DNA of 64,000 bases from Heterobasidion occidentale (GCA_039111635.1 JBCAQO010000011.1:62001-126000); one strand, 5' to 3'; counted from the stretch's first letter, positions 24,487 through 37,570 are shown. Notes: generated by a model not told the origin, from the letters alone. Program-made: numbers and translations.

Positions 24487-27400
24487 AACTCCTCCTAGGA
24501 CTCCTGAGCATGAGCGCCAGACTGTGCGGGAGCAAGAGCGTGCTGAAAGGCTTCAGATGACCTCTCCTACTCTTCGGCGCGAGCGTTCTGCATTACGAGG
24601 CTCTATTCGTCAGCCTGTCTTTGAGGATCTCTCTAGACCTTCCCATTCTGCTACTTCCAATCCTGCTCAGCCTCCTATTTCTCTTGCACCACCCATTCAG
24701 CTTCACCAGCCTGCCACACTTGCTCCTCCTGTCCAATCATACTATTCTGCAGTGGCTGCTTCCTCTGCTCCATCATATCTTCCTGCTCAATATGTTCCTC
24801 CCCACTTTTATCCTGCTCCCATGTTTCAACACTCTGTCTATCATGGTGCTATGGCTCATCAAATTCCTGGACAATATCCTATCTATGCTCCCCCTCCTAT
24901 GCCTGCACCACCACCTCATTATTGGCCTGTGAATGTTTCTGCCCATCCTAATCTTCCACGCCATTTGATTGGGAATCATGATCGACAGGCTCGCATGTGT
25001 CTTGCAGCAGCTAGCCATCCTGACTATGAGCGCCGCATGATGAATAACTTTGAACAGAGCCATGCAGAGCGTAGACGGCGTCGTAGAGAGAATGCAAGGC
25101 CTAATGCAGTGGTTCCTCTTCCTGATCCTGTCCATCATCCACAGCCTCCATTACTATCTCGGCATAATATGCAGGCTTTACAATACCAGCAAGAGCAGCA
25201 GGAATTTGATCATCATAGAGCTTCCCTTCATGAGCAGCATCTTGAGGAGATCCGCCAATATCTTATAGAGGCCCAGCAGAGACGTATAGAGCATAGAGCA
25301 CAAACACAGGCAGAGCAGCAGATTATTCTTGAGCAACAACAAGAAGACAATGCCCAGCCACAAGAAGTCCATCAGTATCATTTGAACCTTTCCCAGCAGA
25401 TTCACGATGACAATCTTGCTATTCAACACAATCACCATGCTCTAGCTCAAAATCAAGTGATGCAACAGCTACTTCTTGGTCGTCGTCCTTATCAAGAGCC
25501 TGACACACGCTATAGTGTTGGCCATATGGATGTTGAATGTTCTCACTGCAAAGCCCTTCACTTTTCCTCTGAAAAGCTATTATCCTCTACTCGCAATCAT
25601 ATCCGCTTTGGCATGTGCTGTTTACAAGGCCAAATTAGGCTGCCTGTGTTATTGGACCCTCCTCAAACACTGCGTAATCTTCTTTGTGGAGACACTGAGA
25701 ATGCCAAATCATTCAGGCTAAATATCAGGCAGTACAATAGTGCATTTGCATTTACTTCTATTGCTGCCAAGCTATCAGATCATGTTACCACTACCTCTGG
25801 GCCATATGCATTTAAAATCCATGGAGAACTTTATCATCAGATGGGTACCCTGCTACCACCCAACCATCTTAGACCTTCCTATGCTCAGCTCTATGTTATT
25901 GATCCTCAGGCTGCACTCAATGAGCGCAACAATGCCAATCCCAACTTGAAGTCTGAGATCATGAATAACTTGCAGGATATGTTTCATGAGCACAATCCTT
26001 ATGTTCCCCTGTACCGCCATGCCTATCAAATCATGGCAGACAAGAATCCTGGAGAACGAGACAAGCTTGCAGCCCGTATTGCTGTCTTGCCCAATACTGA
26101 TCATCGCCGCTATAATGAGCCTACTGCAGATGAAGTTGCTGCCATCATTCCTGGAAGTGGAGATGAGGAAGTGGACTTGCACAGAGATATTGTTGTCCGC
26201 TATAACCATGGAGGTCTAAAGCATTTCAGCCATCTTCACCCTCACTACAGTCCCTTGCATTATGTGACATTATTTCCACATGGCGAACAAGGCTTTCATC
26301 CCAATATTCCTGCTCATCCTGGACCTAATGGCCAAATGCTCTCATCCAAGGTGTCTCAGCGCTGCTATTATGCCTATCGTCTTATGCGCCGTCTGCTTGA
26401 TCCTGAAACCATCTTTAGAGCTGGCAAGCTGTTTCAGCAATATGTGGTTGATGCTTGGGCATCTATTGAGTCTAGCAACCTTTTCTGGATCAGGAACCAT
26501 CAGAAGGAGATTAGAGCTGAAAAGTACCAGTCATTGTTTGATGCTATCCATGCAGAAGCTGAGGTAGACCTAGGCCAGCGGGGAAAACGTATTGTGCTTC
26601 CTTCTACTCATGCAGGCAGTCCACGTTATATGTATCAGCTTTTCCAAGATTCCATGGCTATCACTCGCCACTGCCATAAGCCTGACATCTTTATCACCAT
26701 GACTGCAAACCCTAACTGGCCAGAAATCACTGAAGAGCTCTTAAAATATGATGGTGGTTCAACTCAGCAGCCTTCTGATCGTCCAGACTTGGTTGCACGT
26801 GTGTTTGCCTTGAAGATGAAGGCTCTTATAAAGGATATCAAGGAGGGCCTGTTTGGCAAGGTGGCAGGGATGGTTTATACCATTGAGTTTCAAAAGCGTG
26901 GTCTTCCTCATATGCACCTTCTTCTTTTCCTTGATGCACAGGACAAGATTCAAAGTGCTGAAGATGTGGATAGGATTGTCTCTGCCCAGCTTCCAGATCC
27001 TGCTGCCCATCCTATGCTTTATGAGTCTGTCACAAGATACATGCTCCATGGACGCTGCGGCCCTGAGTTTCCTCAAGCACGTTGCATGGAAGAAAAAGAT
27101 ATTGGAGGCACAAAAGTCAAGCTCTGTAGCAAGCGCTATCGGAAGGACTTTACTGAGCAGACCCTCTATGGTGAGGATGGCTATCCTACATATGCTAGGC
27201 CAAACAATGGGCGCACCTTCACTCGGCATACTATGCAGTTTGACAATCGTGATGTTGTTCCTTATAATCCCTATCTCCTTGCCAAATACAACTGCCATAT
27301 CAATGTGGAGGTCTGTGCATCCATCAAGGCTGTCAAATATATCCACAAGTATATTTACAAAGGTCCTGATCGTGCTACACTTCAGATTGGAGACATTGAT

Positions 27401-29721
27401 GAGATTAAGGACTATGTGGATGCTCGCTATATTGGACCTGTGGAGGCTTGCTGGAACATCTTTGAATTCCCAAGGCATCTGGAATCCCCCACAGTTTACC
27501 GTCTTCCTGTCCATCTCCCTAATGAACAGCAGGTCTACTTTGATGCTGATGATAATCCTGAAGAAGTCTTAAACAGAGACAGGTCCCAGAAAACCGAGTT
27601 GACTGAATGGTTTATTGCCAACCAAAAGTTCCCTGCTGCTCATGCTCATACCTACCAGGACTTTCCTCTTCACTATGTCTGGAACCAGTCAAAGAAAATA
27701 TGGACTCCACGTCAGCAGGGTTCTACTATTGGCAGAATGTTATTTGTCCATCCCTCTGCAGGCGAACGCTTTTACCTCAGAACATTGCTCACCATTGTTA
27801 AAGGTGCCAAGGACTGGAAAGACATTCGCACTTATGAAGGCATCGGATATCCTACCTATCGTGATGCCTGTTTTGCACGTGGCCTTTTGGAGGATGATGG
27901 AGAGTGGGATATGGCCTTGGCTGAAGCAGCAGATATGCAGACTGGAACTCAACTTAGATCCCTCTTTGCCACCATCCTTCGCTTCTGCATTCCTTCACAA
28001 CCTCTTATTCTTTGGAATCGCTACAAGGACAAAATCTGTGATGATCTGCATGTGCGTCTTACTGCCATGGGCTTTCCTGATCCTACTCAAGAGGATGTCT
28101 TTGATTATGGCCTCTATCTGCTGGACAAAGTCCTTATTGGAATGGGAAAGCGCCTCATTGACTATCCTCCTATGCCTTTGCCTCTGCAAGATTGGAACCA
28201 AGCTGCAAATGTGCTTCTTCAGGATGAGCTCAACCATGATTATGTGGCTCTTTGGGAACAGGTCAGTTACCATGCATCCTTCAAAGTTGACCTTGAGCTG
28301 ACCTTGCATTTCAGGTGGAGACTAATCTATTGACCTTCAATGCTGAGCAGAGGAATGCCTATGATGCTGTCATGCAGTCAGTCCAGTCCAACCAAGGCCA
28401 AGTCTTCTTTCTGCACAGTGCTGGAGGTGGTGGAAAGACCTATGTTTGCAACACCATTGCTGCCTCTGTCCGCTCCCAAGGCAAGGCTGCTCTTTGTGTT
28501 GCTTCTTCTGGCATTGCCTCCTTGCTTCTGGATGGTGGTCGCACTGCTCACTCTCGCTTCAAAATCCCCATTGAGGGTCTCAATGAGCGCTCCTCTTGCT
28601 CTTGGGAGAAAAACTCTGACTTTGATGGTCTTATTCATCAGACTGGGGTGGTCATTTGGGATGAGGCACCAATGCAGCATCGCTATGGAATTGAAGCTGT
28701 TGATCGCACTCTTCAGGATCTTATGGGCAACCCTGCTCCTTTTGGTGGTGTTACTGTGCTGTTTGTTGGAGACTTTCGTCAGACCTTGCCTGTGGTTCCC
28801 AAAGGAAGCAGAGAGCAGATTGTGGCTGCATCTTTGCGCAAGTCCTCACTCTGGAATCACATCCAACTTCTTACTCTCAAACAGAACATGCGTCTAGACC
28901 AGACTCCTGAAAGCAATGCCTTTGCTCAATGGCTCCTCAATGTTGGTTCTGGCCATAACCTTGGTGAAGACAAGTCTATTGAACTTCCTCCCAACATGCG
29001 TCTTAATAACAATACTAAGGAATCCTTGGTTGACTTTATCTATCCTGACATCTCTGATCAGCACCCCAAACCAGACCACTTCTTCCTTGACCATATGATT
29101 CTTTCTGGGCGCAATGACACTGTTGCTGAGATCAACAAGGAGATTCTGGCCAAGTTTCCTGGAGAAGACAAGCTCCTGACCAGCATTGACTCTGTCAAGG
29201 ACATAGAGGGTTATCCTATAGAGTTTTTAAACTCTATTAATATCTCTGGCCTTCCTCTTGCTCACCTCCATGTTAAAAGAGGTTGTCCTCTCATTCTTTT
29301 GTGCAACATTGATCCCTCTCATGGCCTATGCAATGGCACTCAACTCATCTTACTTGAGGCAAGGACACGTGTCTTAAAATGCCGCATCTTGGGTGGAGCA
29401 CATGCTGGAAGAATTGTGTTTATCCCTAGATTAACCCTGGAGCCATCTGGAGAAGCCTGCCCTATTCCTTTGAAGCGCAGACAATTCCCTGTCCATGTTG
29501 CCTTTGCTATGACCATCAACAAGTCACAAGGACAGTCTGTTAAGTTTGTTGGATTAGATTTGGAGCGGCCTGTATTTTCCCATGGCCAACTTTATGTTGC
29601 ACTGTCACGCTACACATCAGGGGATAGAATCAAGGTGTTATTCCCACCAGACTCACAAGGGACCAAAACCACCAATATAGTGTACCCTGAGGTATTGCAA
29701 GGCATTTTGGATAATCAATAG
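24487..29721 (+). CDS. Helitron Rep-helicase (H1)
   Basis: Replication initiator plus PIF1-type helicase that drives rolling-circle transposition. Large exons 24487-28261 and 28315-29721; the 53-nt intron between them is phase 0 (GTCAGT...TTTCAG) and joins ...LWEQ to VETNLL. The N-terminal 340 residues are Gln/Pro/His-rich, followed by the CSHC...FGMCCLQG cysteine region of the Helitron-like N-terminal domain. The HUH motif is GLPHMHLLLFLD (His codons at 26909 and 26915). The tyrosine motif is KYIHKYIYKG near 27337-27362. Helicase Walker A is AGGGGKT at 28420-28440, with IWDEAPM as Walker B, and SQGQS and LYVALSR near the C-terminus. Short upstream exons probably begin at ATG 23973 (MSVPPLSPNEGWW). 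One of them does not keep frame in my reading, so the true N-terminus is open. The open coding frame suggests recent activity. Confidence 0.88.
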
Positions 29722-30001
29722 TATGTCTTGGATCATAATTATTGTGACATGGCTAACAATTATAATAGGACTTGAACAAGGACTGTAGTATAAAACTTAT
29801 ATAGAAACTTCTTACACTTTGACTCTCAATCCCCACTCTAACTTTTTATATATATGCTTGAAATAAAACTGCTACTCTAACTTGGCTGCTTAACTAAAAC
29901 CCAACCATAAACTAAGCACTATAACACAAACATAGATTAAGCACTGTCACACAACCTCAGACTAAGCACTGCAACAAAAACTCGGATTAAGCATGGTTGC
30001 A

Positions 30002-30030
30002 CCGTCGCAACGCGACGGGTGAGAAGCTAG
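30002..30030 (+). other. Helitron H1 3' terminal hairpin and CTAG end
   Basis: Perfect 7-bp stem CCGTCGC/GCGACGG with a 3-nt loop, 8-nt spacer, then CTAG; the next base is T. Confidence 0.85.
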
Positions 30031-30812
30031 TCTAAAAAGAATGGCACTACGGATGGAGCGTGGCGCCCACGTGTGAGCGACGGGAGAACCCGAGCGCGAA
30101 GCGCGAGGGCATAAGAGAACCGGACCGGGCCGGGAAGCGAACAGAAGCGCAGAAGCGCGAAGTCAAGTGAGAAAGTGCCAAAAATGGCTTCGCCAAAGGT
30201 AAAACGCGATATAGTGGACACCTCTACTCACGCCTAAAGCGAAACGCGACCAAACGAGACCAAACAACTCCGCTTTCCACCTATGTAGGGGAGTGGTCCC
30301 TACACAAAGCATTGCTGCACACACTGCCTCTTGCTCAATAAATTGCGAAAAATTGCGAAAAAATTGCCCAAGCATAAGCTATTGCCACTTGACTCAATTG
30401 AGAGAAAAAAACCCTCCCCTACACTTCACAAACTGTGAAAACAAAAATGTGGGCCATGCTTTTGGAGTTCCTTATTAATGATTTTGAGGCTTACTCTTCA
30501 ATTTTGATTGTAGGGATCCTCCTGTGACCATGCCTGAAGAGCTGAACACTGTTGGCCAAGTGCCGCTTGCAGAACAAAACAACATGGCTTTGAGCCAGTG
30601 AGTTTTGAAGTTGCTAAAAAATTATGGGAGACAATTCTAATCTCAATTTTGTCAGATCTCTTGGAGACTTAGAAGATCTATATATGGATTGGCCAGCCGG
30701 TCAAGCTCCACTTGCTGAACAAATTGAACAAAATCAGATGGCTTCAAGCCAGTGAGTCTGGATTTTGAACAGAATCTTACAAGAGCATAATGCTGATGAA
30801 TAAATTCAATAG

Positions 30813-33800
30813 ACCACCTCAAACACCTGAGCGTGATCGTCAGGCTGAGCGAGAGCAGGAGCGCCTTCAACGCCTTCAGATGACTTCTCCTACAATCCGG
30901 CGCAGGCGTATCGAAGAAGGACAGAGAGAGCCTATCCCTCAGCCAATCTTTAATATGCCTATTGCTGGGCCATCACATACCACTACAAGGCCAGTGGATG
31001 ATGTGTTTAATCAGCCTATAGTTATGGCTTCTTCCATCCCTGGACCTTCTCACATGGATTACCAACAAGTCGAACCAGCACCTATAAATGGGTTTAATGT
31101 TTTTGATCAGGCTTCGATGGGAGCAAATACAGGATTCTGGCAGCACCCTTCAACTGATTATCAGAATTGGTATCGCCCCCCTCAACCAGAGGACCAGCCT
31201 ATAGCTGGGCCTTCAAGAGTGCACCATCCTTTGCCCTTTGATATGTATTCCGGTCTTCCACGACATAGCGTTGCCCATCATGTCCATCAGGCTGCTTATC
31301 GGGCAAGTCATGTACCATATGTGGATTATACTCGAAGAGTGGAGGACAACTTACGTGCTTCATTTGCGGAACGTGTTCGAAGGCGAAACTTGGCTAGGAC
31401 AGAGCAATCTAGAGACCAGAATCAGAGAGAAGCATCAAGTCGAGGAATTTATGTTATGGATAATGTGCTGGCTTTAGCTCGGAGGACCAATGCAGCTCAC
31501 CCTAATGTTCAAGCCCCTCCTGACTTGGGCATTGATATTGATGGTGATGCTCTAGGACATCAGGTTTTACATCCAGACCTTGATGAAAATGTACCAGCTG
31601 CTCTATTGGAACACCTTCCACATCCTGATTTAGATAACAATGCTCCTGAAAATAATGCTATTCTTCAAAATATGCCTCTTGGTTGTCGGCCATATCAAGA
31701 ACCTGTAGAAAAGCACTCTATAGGACCCATGAACCACCGATGCCCTCAGTGTAATGCCTTGCACTTCAAAGGGGAAAGTCTATCCACTTCGAGGGTCAAC
31801 CAGCTCAAGTTTGGGATGTGTTGTCTACAAGGCAAAATTAGGCTGCCACTACTTCAGGAGCCACCTCATACCTTGAAAAAGTTATTGACTGATCCTTCGA
31901 CTGCATCACGTAACTTTCGAACTAAGATTCGGCAGTACAATTCTGCATTTGCCTTTACTTCAGTCGCATTGAAGCTGGATGAAAACCTATTGAATAGGAC
32001 TGGGCCATATTCTTTCCGTCTCCATGGTGCACTTTCCCATCGCATGGGCAGCCTCCTTCCTGATAATGGCCAACAACCATCATATGCGCAGTTATACATT
32101 CACGACCCTCAAGCTGCTTTAGCCACTCGGAGTTTGCGGAATCCTAATTTGGACCATACCATCTTAACAGACCTTCAGGCTATGCTGCATGATGTCAATC
32201 CATATGTCCCTCTTTACAAGCAGGCCTACGAGATTCTTCATGAAAAGCCGCCAGATGAACAGGCAAATGTTTCTGCACGGATCATTGTCGAGCCAAACAC
32301 GGACCATCGCAGGTACAACATGCCTTCAGTTGATGAGGTGGCGGCAGTTATTCCTGGGAGTGGAGAAGAAGTCACACGAGAACATCGGGATATTATTGTG
32401 CGGCTGCGTGGTGGGCATTTGCAGAGAATCAGTCATCTTAATGCGGTTTACTCCCCACTACATTACATCCTCATGTTTCCTCATGGCGAACAAGGCTGGC
32501 ACACAAAGATTCCAGTTGCAGGTGATCCAGATCAGACAACACGTAGTCCCTGGGTCAGTCAGCGATGTTATTATGCATACCGGCTGCACTCACGGATTTT
32601 GGAGCCAGACACCATCTTTCGCTGTGGAAGACTATTTCAACAGTATGTTGTAGATGCATGGGCATCGGTCGAGACAAGCAATCTTTATTGGGTTCGGACT
32701 CATCAAAAGGATATCCGAGCGGACACTTACCAAGGCATTCGTGATATGGTTAACAATGCAGATGTCCATCCAAATCTAGCTCAACAAGGCACCCGTGTTA
32801 TACTTCCTTCAACCCATTCTGGCAGTGCACGTCATATGTACCAGCTCTTTCAAGACTCCATGGCAATTTGTCGTCATTGTCGAAAACCCGATCTGTTTTT
32901 GACGATGACTGCTAATCCAAACTGGCCTGAGATTCAACAGGCTCTTTTAGAGTTGGATCGCTCTATTGGCGATAATCAAGGCAATACACCAAAACGACAA
33001 ACAGCTTCAGATAGGCCAGATATTGTGGCACGCGTCTTCAACCAGAAGAAGGATGCCTTGCTTGAGGAGATCAAAAAAGGCCTATTTGGGAAATTGGCTG
33101 GCATGGTCTATACTATTGAATTCCAGAAACGTGGCCTCCCTCACATGCATTTGCTGATCTTTCTTGATGGTAATCATAAAATCCAAAACGCGGAACAAGT
33201 GGACAGAATAGTTTCTGCTCAGCTTCCAAACCAAGAGGCTCATCCTGTGCTTTATGATGCTGTCACAAAATACATGCTTCATGGTCCCTGTGGTCCGGAA
33301 AAGCCTCACGCCCCTTGCATGGTTGATGGCAAATGTTCCAAGCGTTATCGCAAGGAGTTTGTCCCCGAAACACTCTATGGAGAAGATGGATACCCACAAT
33401 ATGCCAGGCCAAATAATGGGCGCACATGTCTTTCCTCAGGCACCATCATGGACAATCGTGATGTTGTTCCTTACAGTCCTTATCTTTTGGCAAAGTACGA
33501 CTGCCACATCAATGTCGAAATCTGTGCTTCTGTCAAGGCTGTGAAGTATATTCACAAATACATCTACAAAGGGCATGATCGCGCTACCCTAGAGGTAGTA
33601 GGAGGTGTGGACGAGATCAAAGAATATGTGGATGCATGATATATAGGACCTATCGAGGCATGCTGGCATATCTTTGAGCTTGGCATGCATCTAGAGCTTC
33701 CCTCAGTTTATCGGCTGCCTGTACATTTGCAGGATGACCAGCAGGTTTTCTTTGATCCTGAGGATGATGCTACAGTAGTGCTAGATCGGCCGGCATCAAA

Positions 33801-35871
33801 AAAGACCCAGTTGACAGAGTGGTTTCAGGCAAACCAAGATGATCCAGTTGCACAGGCCACTACTTATCAGGATTTTCCTCAAAAGTTTGTCTGGGACAGA
33901 TCCAAACGGAAATGGAGACCACGACAGAAGGGATTTGCAATTGGTCGAGTCTATTTTGTTCCACCTTCTGCAGGCGAGCGCTTTTACCTCCGGATGCTCT
34001 TGACAGTAGTGAAAGGTGCTCAAGGATGGAGTGACCTGAGGACTTTTGATGGTATAGAGCATCCCACTTACAAGGCAGCATGTCTAGCCCGTGGCCTATT
34101 GGAAGATGACAACGAGTGGAACCAATGTCTTACTGAAGCAGGCGAAATACAGACAGGCCGTCAGCTACGTCGGCTGTTTGCAACCCTGCTCTTATTCTGC
34201 CTTCCCACAGATCCAGCGGAGCTATGGAATACACACCGTGACACTCTATGTGATGATGTTCGCATACTATTGCAAGCCCAAAACTACGAGGACCCTTCCT
34301 AGGAGGACATTTATGATTATGGCCTATTTCTTTTGCAGAAAATCCTCCTAGAATCCCGCAAGGATCTCACAAGCTTTCCACCAATGCCTCTTCCTCAAAA
34401 GGACTGGGTCATGGTTGAAAACAATCTTTTGCTTCAGGAGCAGCTAAATTATGACATGCCAGAACTGGCTTTGGAGGTTGAGGAACAGAGAGAACGGTTC
34501 AACGAGGAACAAGTGGCCGCTTTTAATGGCATCATGCAATCGGTCACTTATGACCATGGTCACACCTTCTTTCTTCACAGTGCCGGTGGATGTGGAAAAA
34601 CATATGTTTGCAACACCATTGCAGCTGCTACCCGTTCTATGGGCAAAGTTGCTTTATGTGTTGCTTCATCTGGGATCGCCTCTTTACTTTTAGATGGTGG
34701 CCGTACAGCTCACTCACGTTTTCACATTCCAATCCCCATACATGAAGCTTCCACTTGCAGAATTCAGAAAAATTCGGACCTTCATGACGTACTTCGCCAG
34801 ACCAGTATCATTATTTGGGACGAAGCGCCAATGCAGCATCGGCATGCCATTGAGGCTTTGGACCGTACACTGCAAGATTTGATGGAAAAGGCCCTGCCTT
34901 TTGGAGGAATTACCATTTTGTTTGGTGGAGACTTCCGACAGGTCCTTCCGGTTGTTCCTAGAGGATCCAGGGAACAGATCATCAATGCTTCCCTTCGCCG
35001 ATCACATTTGTGGAGTTCAATCCATTTATATCATCTGACCCAGAACATGCGTTTGGATCAAACTCCAGAAAGTCAAGGATTTGCAAACTGGCTTTTGGAG
35101 GTCGGTGCAGGTCATAATCTTCCAGAAGACAAGTCAATATCTCTTCCACAAAATTTGCGGTTGGAGCAAAACACATTGGAGTCATTGATTTACCATCTTT
35201 ACCCAGACATCCAAGTAGGACCCAAGCCAGATGGTTATTTTCAAGAGCGCACCATTCTCTCAACAACCAATGATGTAGTGGATCAGATCAACCATGACAC
35301 TTTGACAAAGTTTCCTGGAGAAGAGTCTACATTGATGTCGGTGGATAAGGTGGTTGGGGTCACACAGGATTACCCTATAGAATACCTCAACTCTCTCAAT
35401 GTGTCAGGGTTGCCACTTGCACACCTCAAACTCAAACCTGGCTGCCCTCTGATGCTTTTACGGAACATCGACCAGCCCAATGGTCTCTGCAATGGCACAC
35501 GGATGATTCTTACAGACATCAGGCCTCGAGTTTTACAATGTCGTATCTTGGGTGGAAAGCATGCTGGAGAGACTGCGTTTATTCCTAGACTCACTATTGA
35601 ACCATCGGCAGAAGACATGCCCATCCCTCTTTCTCGCCGTCAATTTCCTGTTCGACTTGCATTTGCCATGACTATCAACAAAGCCCAAGGCCAATCAGTA
35701 TCAAATGTTGGTATTGACCTGCGTAGTTCGGTGTTTTCACATGGCCAACTCTATGTTGCATTATCACGCTGCACATCTGGCGAGAGAATCAAGGTCTTAT
35801 TCCCTGAGGAATGCGAAGGCACAAAGACTACAAACATTGTCTATCCTGAAGTCTTGGCAAACCTGATTTGA
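30813..35871 (+). pseudogene. Helitron Rep-helicase (H2), two nonsense codons
   Basis: Same architecture as the H1 protein and collinear with it over most of its length, but clearly a different subfamily by eye. It has the CPQC...FGMCCLQG cysteine region, HUH motif GLPHMHLLIFLD, tyrosine motif KYIHKYIYKG, Walker A AGGCGKT and LYVALSR at the end. No intron is needed before the helicase, unlike H1. TGA at 33637-33639 replaces an Arg that H1 keeps (VDA-R-YIGP). TAG at 34300-34302 replaces a Gln (DP-T/S-Q-ED). Both are explained by one C-to-T change each. The ATG at 30790 probably lies in an intron: an acceptor at 30811-30812 aligns with the H1 exon start. Earlier small exons begin near ATG 30531. 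Confidence 0.82.
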
Positions 35872-36271
35872 TGTTCGGCAAGTTTATGCTTTATTAACCA
35901 TATATATTTCAAAGATTAACCAGCAACTTCTTATTTAGATGCAACCTCTTCCCTCAAAATCTCAAAACTCCTCAATAGAGTTCTAAAAGTTCTTAATGGT
36001 ATGTGCCAAATTATTCAAAATTCCATTGCTCATTTGCTTTCTTAGAAGAACACCCTCAAGGCCTCAAGTCAAAACTTTACTTTACCATTTCTCCCAATTT
36101 GTTATCTGTTTGTTCACAAAATTGCTCTACAATGTACAATGTGCTTGCTCTCAATCATGATGGTCACACTGGACATTCTATTTAGGGCAGGCATCTAACT
36201 ACTTGAGGCAAGCTCCAAAATATCGAAATAAGCCCTAAACCCACAAAACTAATAATCAGCACTGCGTAAGA

Positions 36272-36297
36272 GTCGCGAAGCGACGGGTGGGAGCTCG
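36272..36297 (+). other. Helitron H2 3' terminal hairpin
   Basis: GTCGC-GAA-GCGAC hairpin, then a terminus aligned with that of H1, with CTAG degraded to CTCG. The next base, 36298, is the host T of the A/T target. Confidence 0.7.
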
Positions 36298-36725
36298 TAG
36301 GAAGTGATGAAGCTGTCTTAAAGGCAGTGATTTCAAGGATTGCCATGCACGAGGCGCATGCGGGAAGGCGAGCCTCCTTGATGTTCTTAGATATGTGAAC
36401 CAAGTTCAAACATGAAGCCGATACGACTCGCTCTAGGTCATGATGATTCTGCCATTGGTGTCGAGTGCGCTGCACCAATCGCACATTTTTCTTTGTGGCA
36501 TCTGAGAGACTTGAGTAGCCTTGAACCGAAGGATAGATCTCCTTCGTGATCTGGGACCATGACGGTCCTCCGCTACCTGATGCACGCGAGCGAGCAAGAT
36601 ATTTCTCAACTGCTGGAAAGCGCTGTGCTCGTAGACCAGGACATGGACAATTAATCAAGGGAGAAGCTTCTGACGAGGATTTCAGAGTGGAGGCAAAGTA
36701 GAGTGTCAATGGATGTGATCCACCA
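36298..36725 (-). pseudogene. P-superfamily-like transposase gene, upstream part
   Basis: Coding exon beginning after an acceptor at 36728-36726 and running to the Helitron insertion point. It contains NCPCPGLRAQRFPAVEKYLA, SWSQITKEIYPSVQGYSSL and RLPACASCMAILEITAFKTA, the N-terminal region I recall for this mushroom transposase-like family. The frame enters the first base of a codon at 36298 and continues at 23294 on the far side of the Helitrons. Exons further upstream are not resolved. The frame continues past 36298 only into Helitron sequence, so that extension is spurious. Confidence 0.65.
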
Positions 36726-37570
36726 CTAGAGGGCAGAGTTTTGTGGGGTCCAGGCCATCAGCAAACCTGTAACCAGTCCCAGCCAGTCCCAGAGCCCCAG
36801 ATGCTCCCAGATGCTTAGGTCATCTAGGGACATCTGGCTAGATGTCTGCGTATGCCTAGATTTAGACAGATAAGGTGCTCTATCAATAAGCTGACTAGGA
36901 GGACATTTTTGAAAGGCAGTGTTTGTAATGTCAGTGCTGCTTCAAAGTTTTCAATACAAGAGCTGAGAAAAAAAATTCCCAGTAATGTACCAGACTGTCA
37001 TTAGTGCTATCTGTTGAATATCAGCTTGCTAGTGATATTGAGATACTTCCCTGTATCATAGCTCTCAAATGATGTATCATATGCTATCATTCTTCCATGA
37101 ATGGATGCTAAAAATGCGAAAATAGATGACACCTCACTGAGTTCAGGCATCCCAAAATTCTTTCAAGTCTCAAAAAGCTTGTTATAAGTCGAGTGTTGAT
37201 ATAGAATATCATAGTCATATAGTGGAGTGGATAATTGTGGTCTTGACATTGCTTACAGCCGGTGAATGATTCAAGAGGTTCTGGGTTCAATTCCTGAACA
37301 GTGCAGATTGATTTTTGCAGTTGTCCTATTGATGACAATTATCTAATCATTTCCATATATAGTGCATCTGGACATATCTGTCCAGACACCGGTGTGTCTG
37401 TCTAATCGGGGACTTGCTAGAGGCATCTAGGGGCCTAGGAGCATCTGTCCAGGTTGGTACAGACATTTTCCAGTTTGCTGATGTCACAGGTTGTGCTGCA
37501 GTGGATGCGCTCCGTGTGCGTTTCTTTGCTATTTCTTCGTTTTCTTGCTGATCTATTTGAACACCAGATG
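36726..37570. other. Between transposase fragment and LTR, tRNA-like Pol III motifs
   Basis: Probably the 5' region of the P-like gene. Around 37217-37316 lies an A-box-like AGTGGAGTGGATAA followed by a perfect B-box core GGTTCAATTCC and a 7-bp imperfect T-arm-like stem. A full cloverleaf cannot be formed, so it is a possible tRNA-derived SINE or relic. A minus-strand open frame (37570-37347) with a basic KKRTR motif starts at the LTR edge and may be an interrupted exon. Confidence 0.35.

Larger units (their letters stand above)
23295..30030 (+). mobile_element. Helitron H1, complete and apparently intact
   Basis: Rolling-circle transposon of 6.7 kb. The 5' end TC (23295) follows a host A. 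The 3' end is CTAG (30027-30030), preceded 8 nt upstream by a perfect 7-bp hairpin (30002-30008 with 30012-30018, loop AAC). This is the canonical Helitron terminus. It encodes one Rep-helicase protein without stop codons. No terminal inverted repeats or target duplication are expected or seen. Its 3' neighbour is the 5' TC of a second Helitron. Confidence 0.85.
30031..36297 (+). mobile_element. Helitron H2, decayed, head-to-tail with H1
   Basis: A second Helitron of 6.3 kb starts with TC at 30031, directly abutting the CTAG of H1. It ends with a 5-bp hairpin (36272-36276 with 36280-36284, loop GAA) and a terminus at 36297 followed by host T. The terminal tetranucleotide is CTCG rather than CTAG. 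The block GCGACGGGTG is shared with the H1 end. The reading frame carries two nonsense codons, so this copy is not autonomous. Confidence 0.75.

Noticed and set aside
30790..30812. ATG start for the H2 Rep-helicase
   Set aside because: Lies in a likely intron: the acceptor at 30811-30812 aligns with the first large exon of H1, and upstream small exons are visible.
36182..36297. C-terminal end of the open frame covering 36182-36709
   Set aside because: This part is Helitron terminal sequence read by accident; the host exon stops at 36298.
23295..36297. Host gene capture by the Helitrons
   Set aside because: Apart from the Rep-helicase frames I see no host-like exon inside either element.
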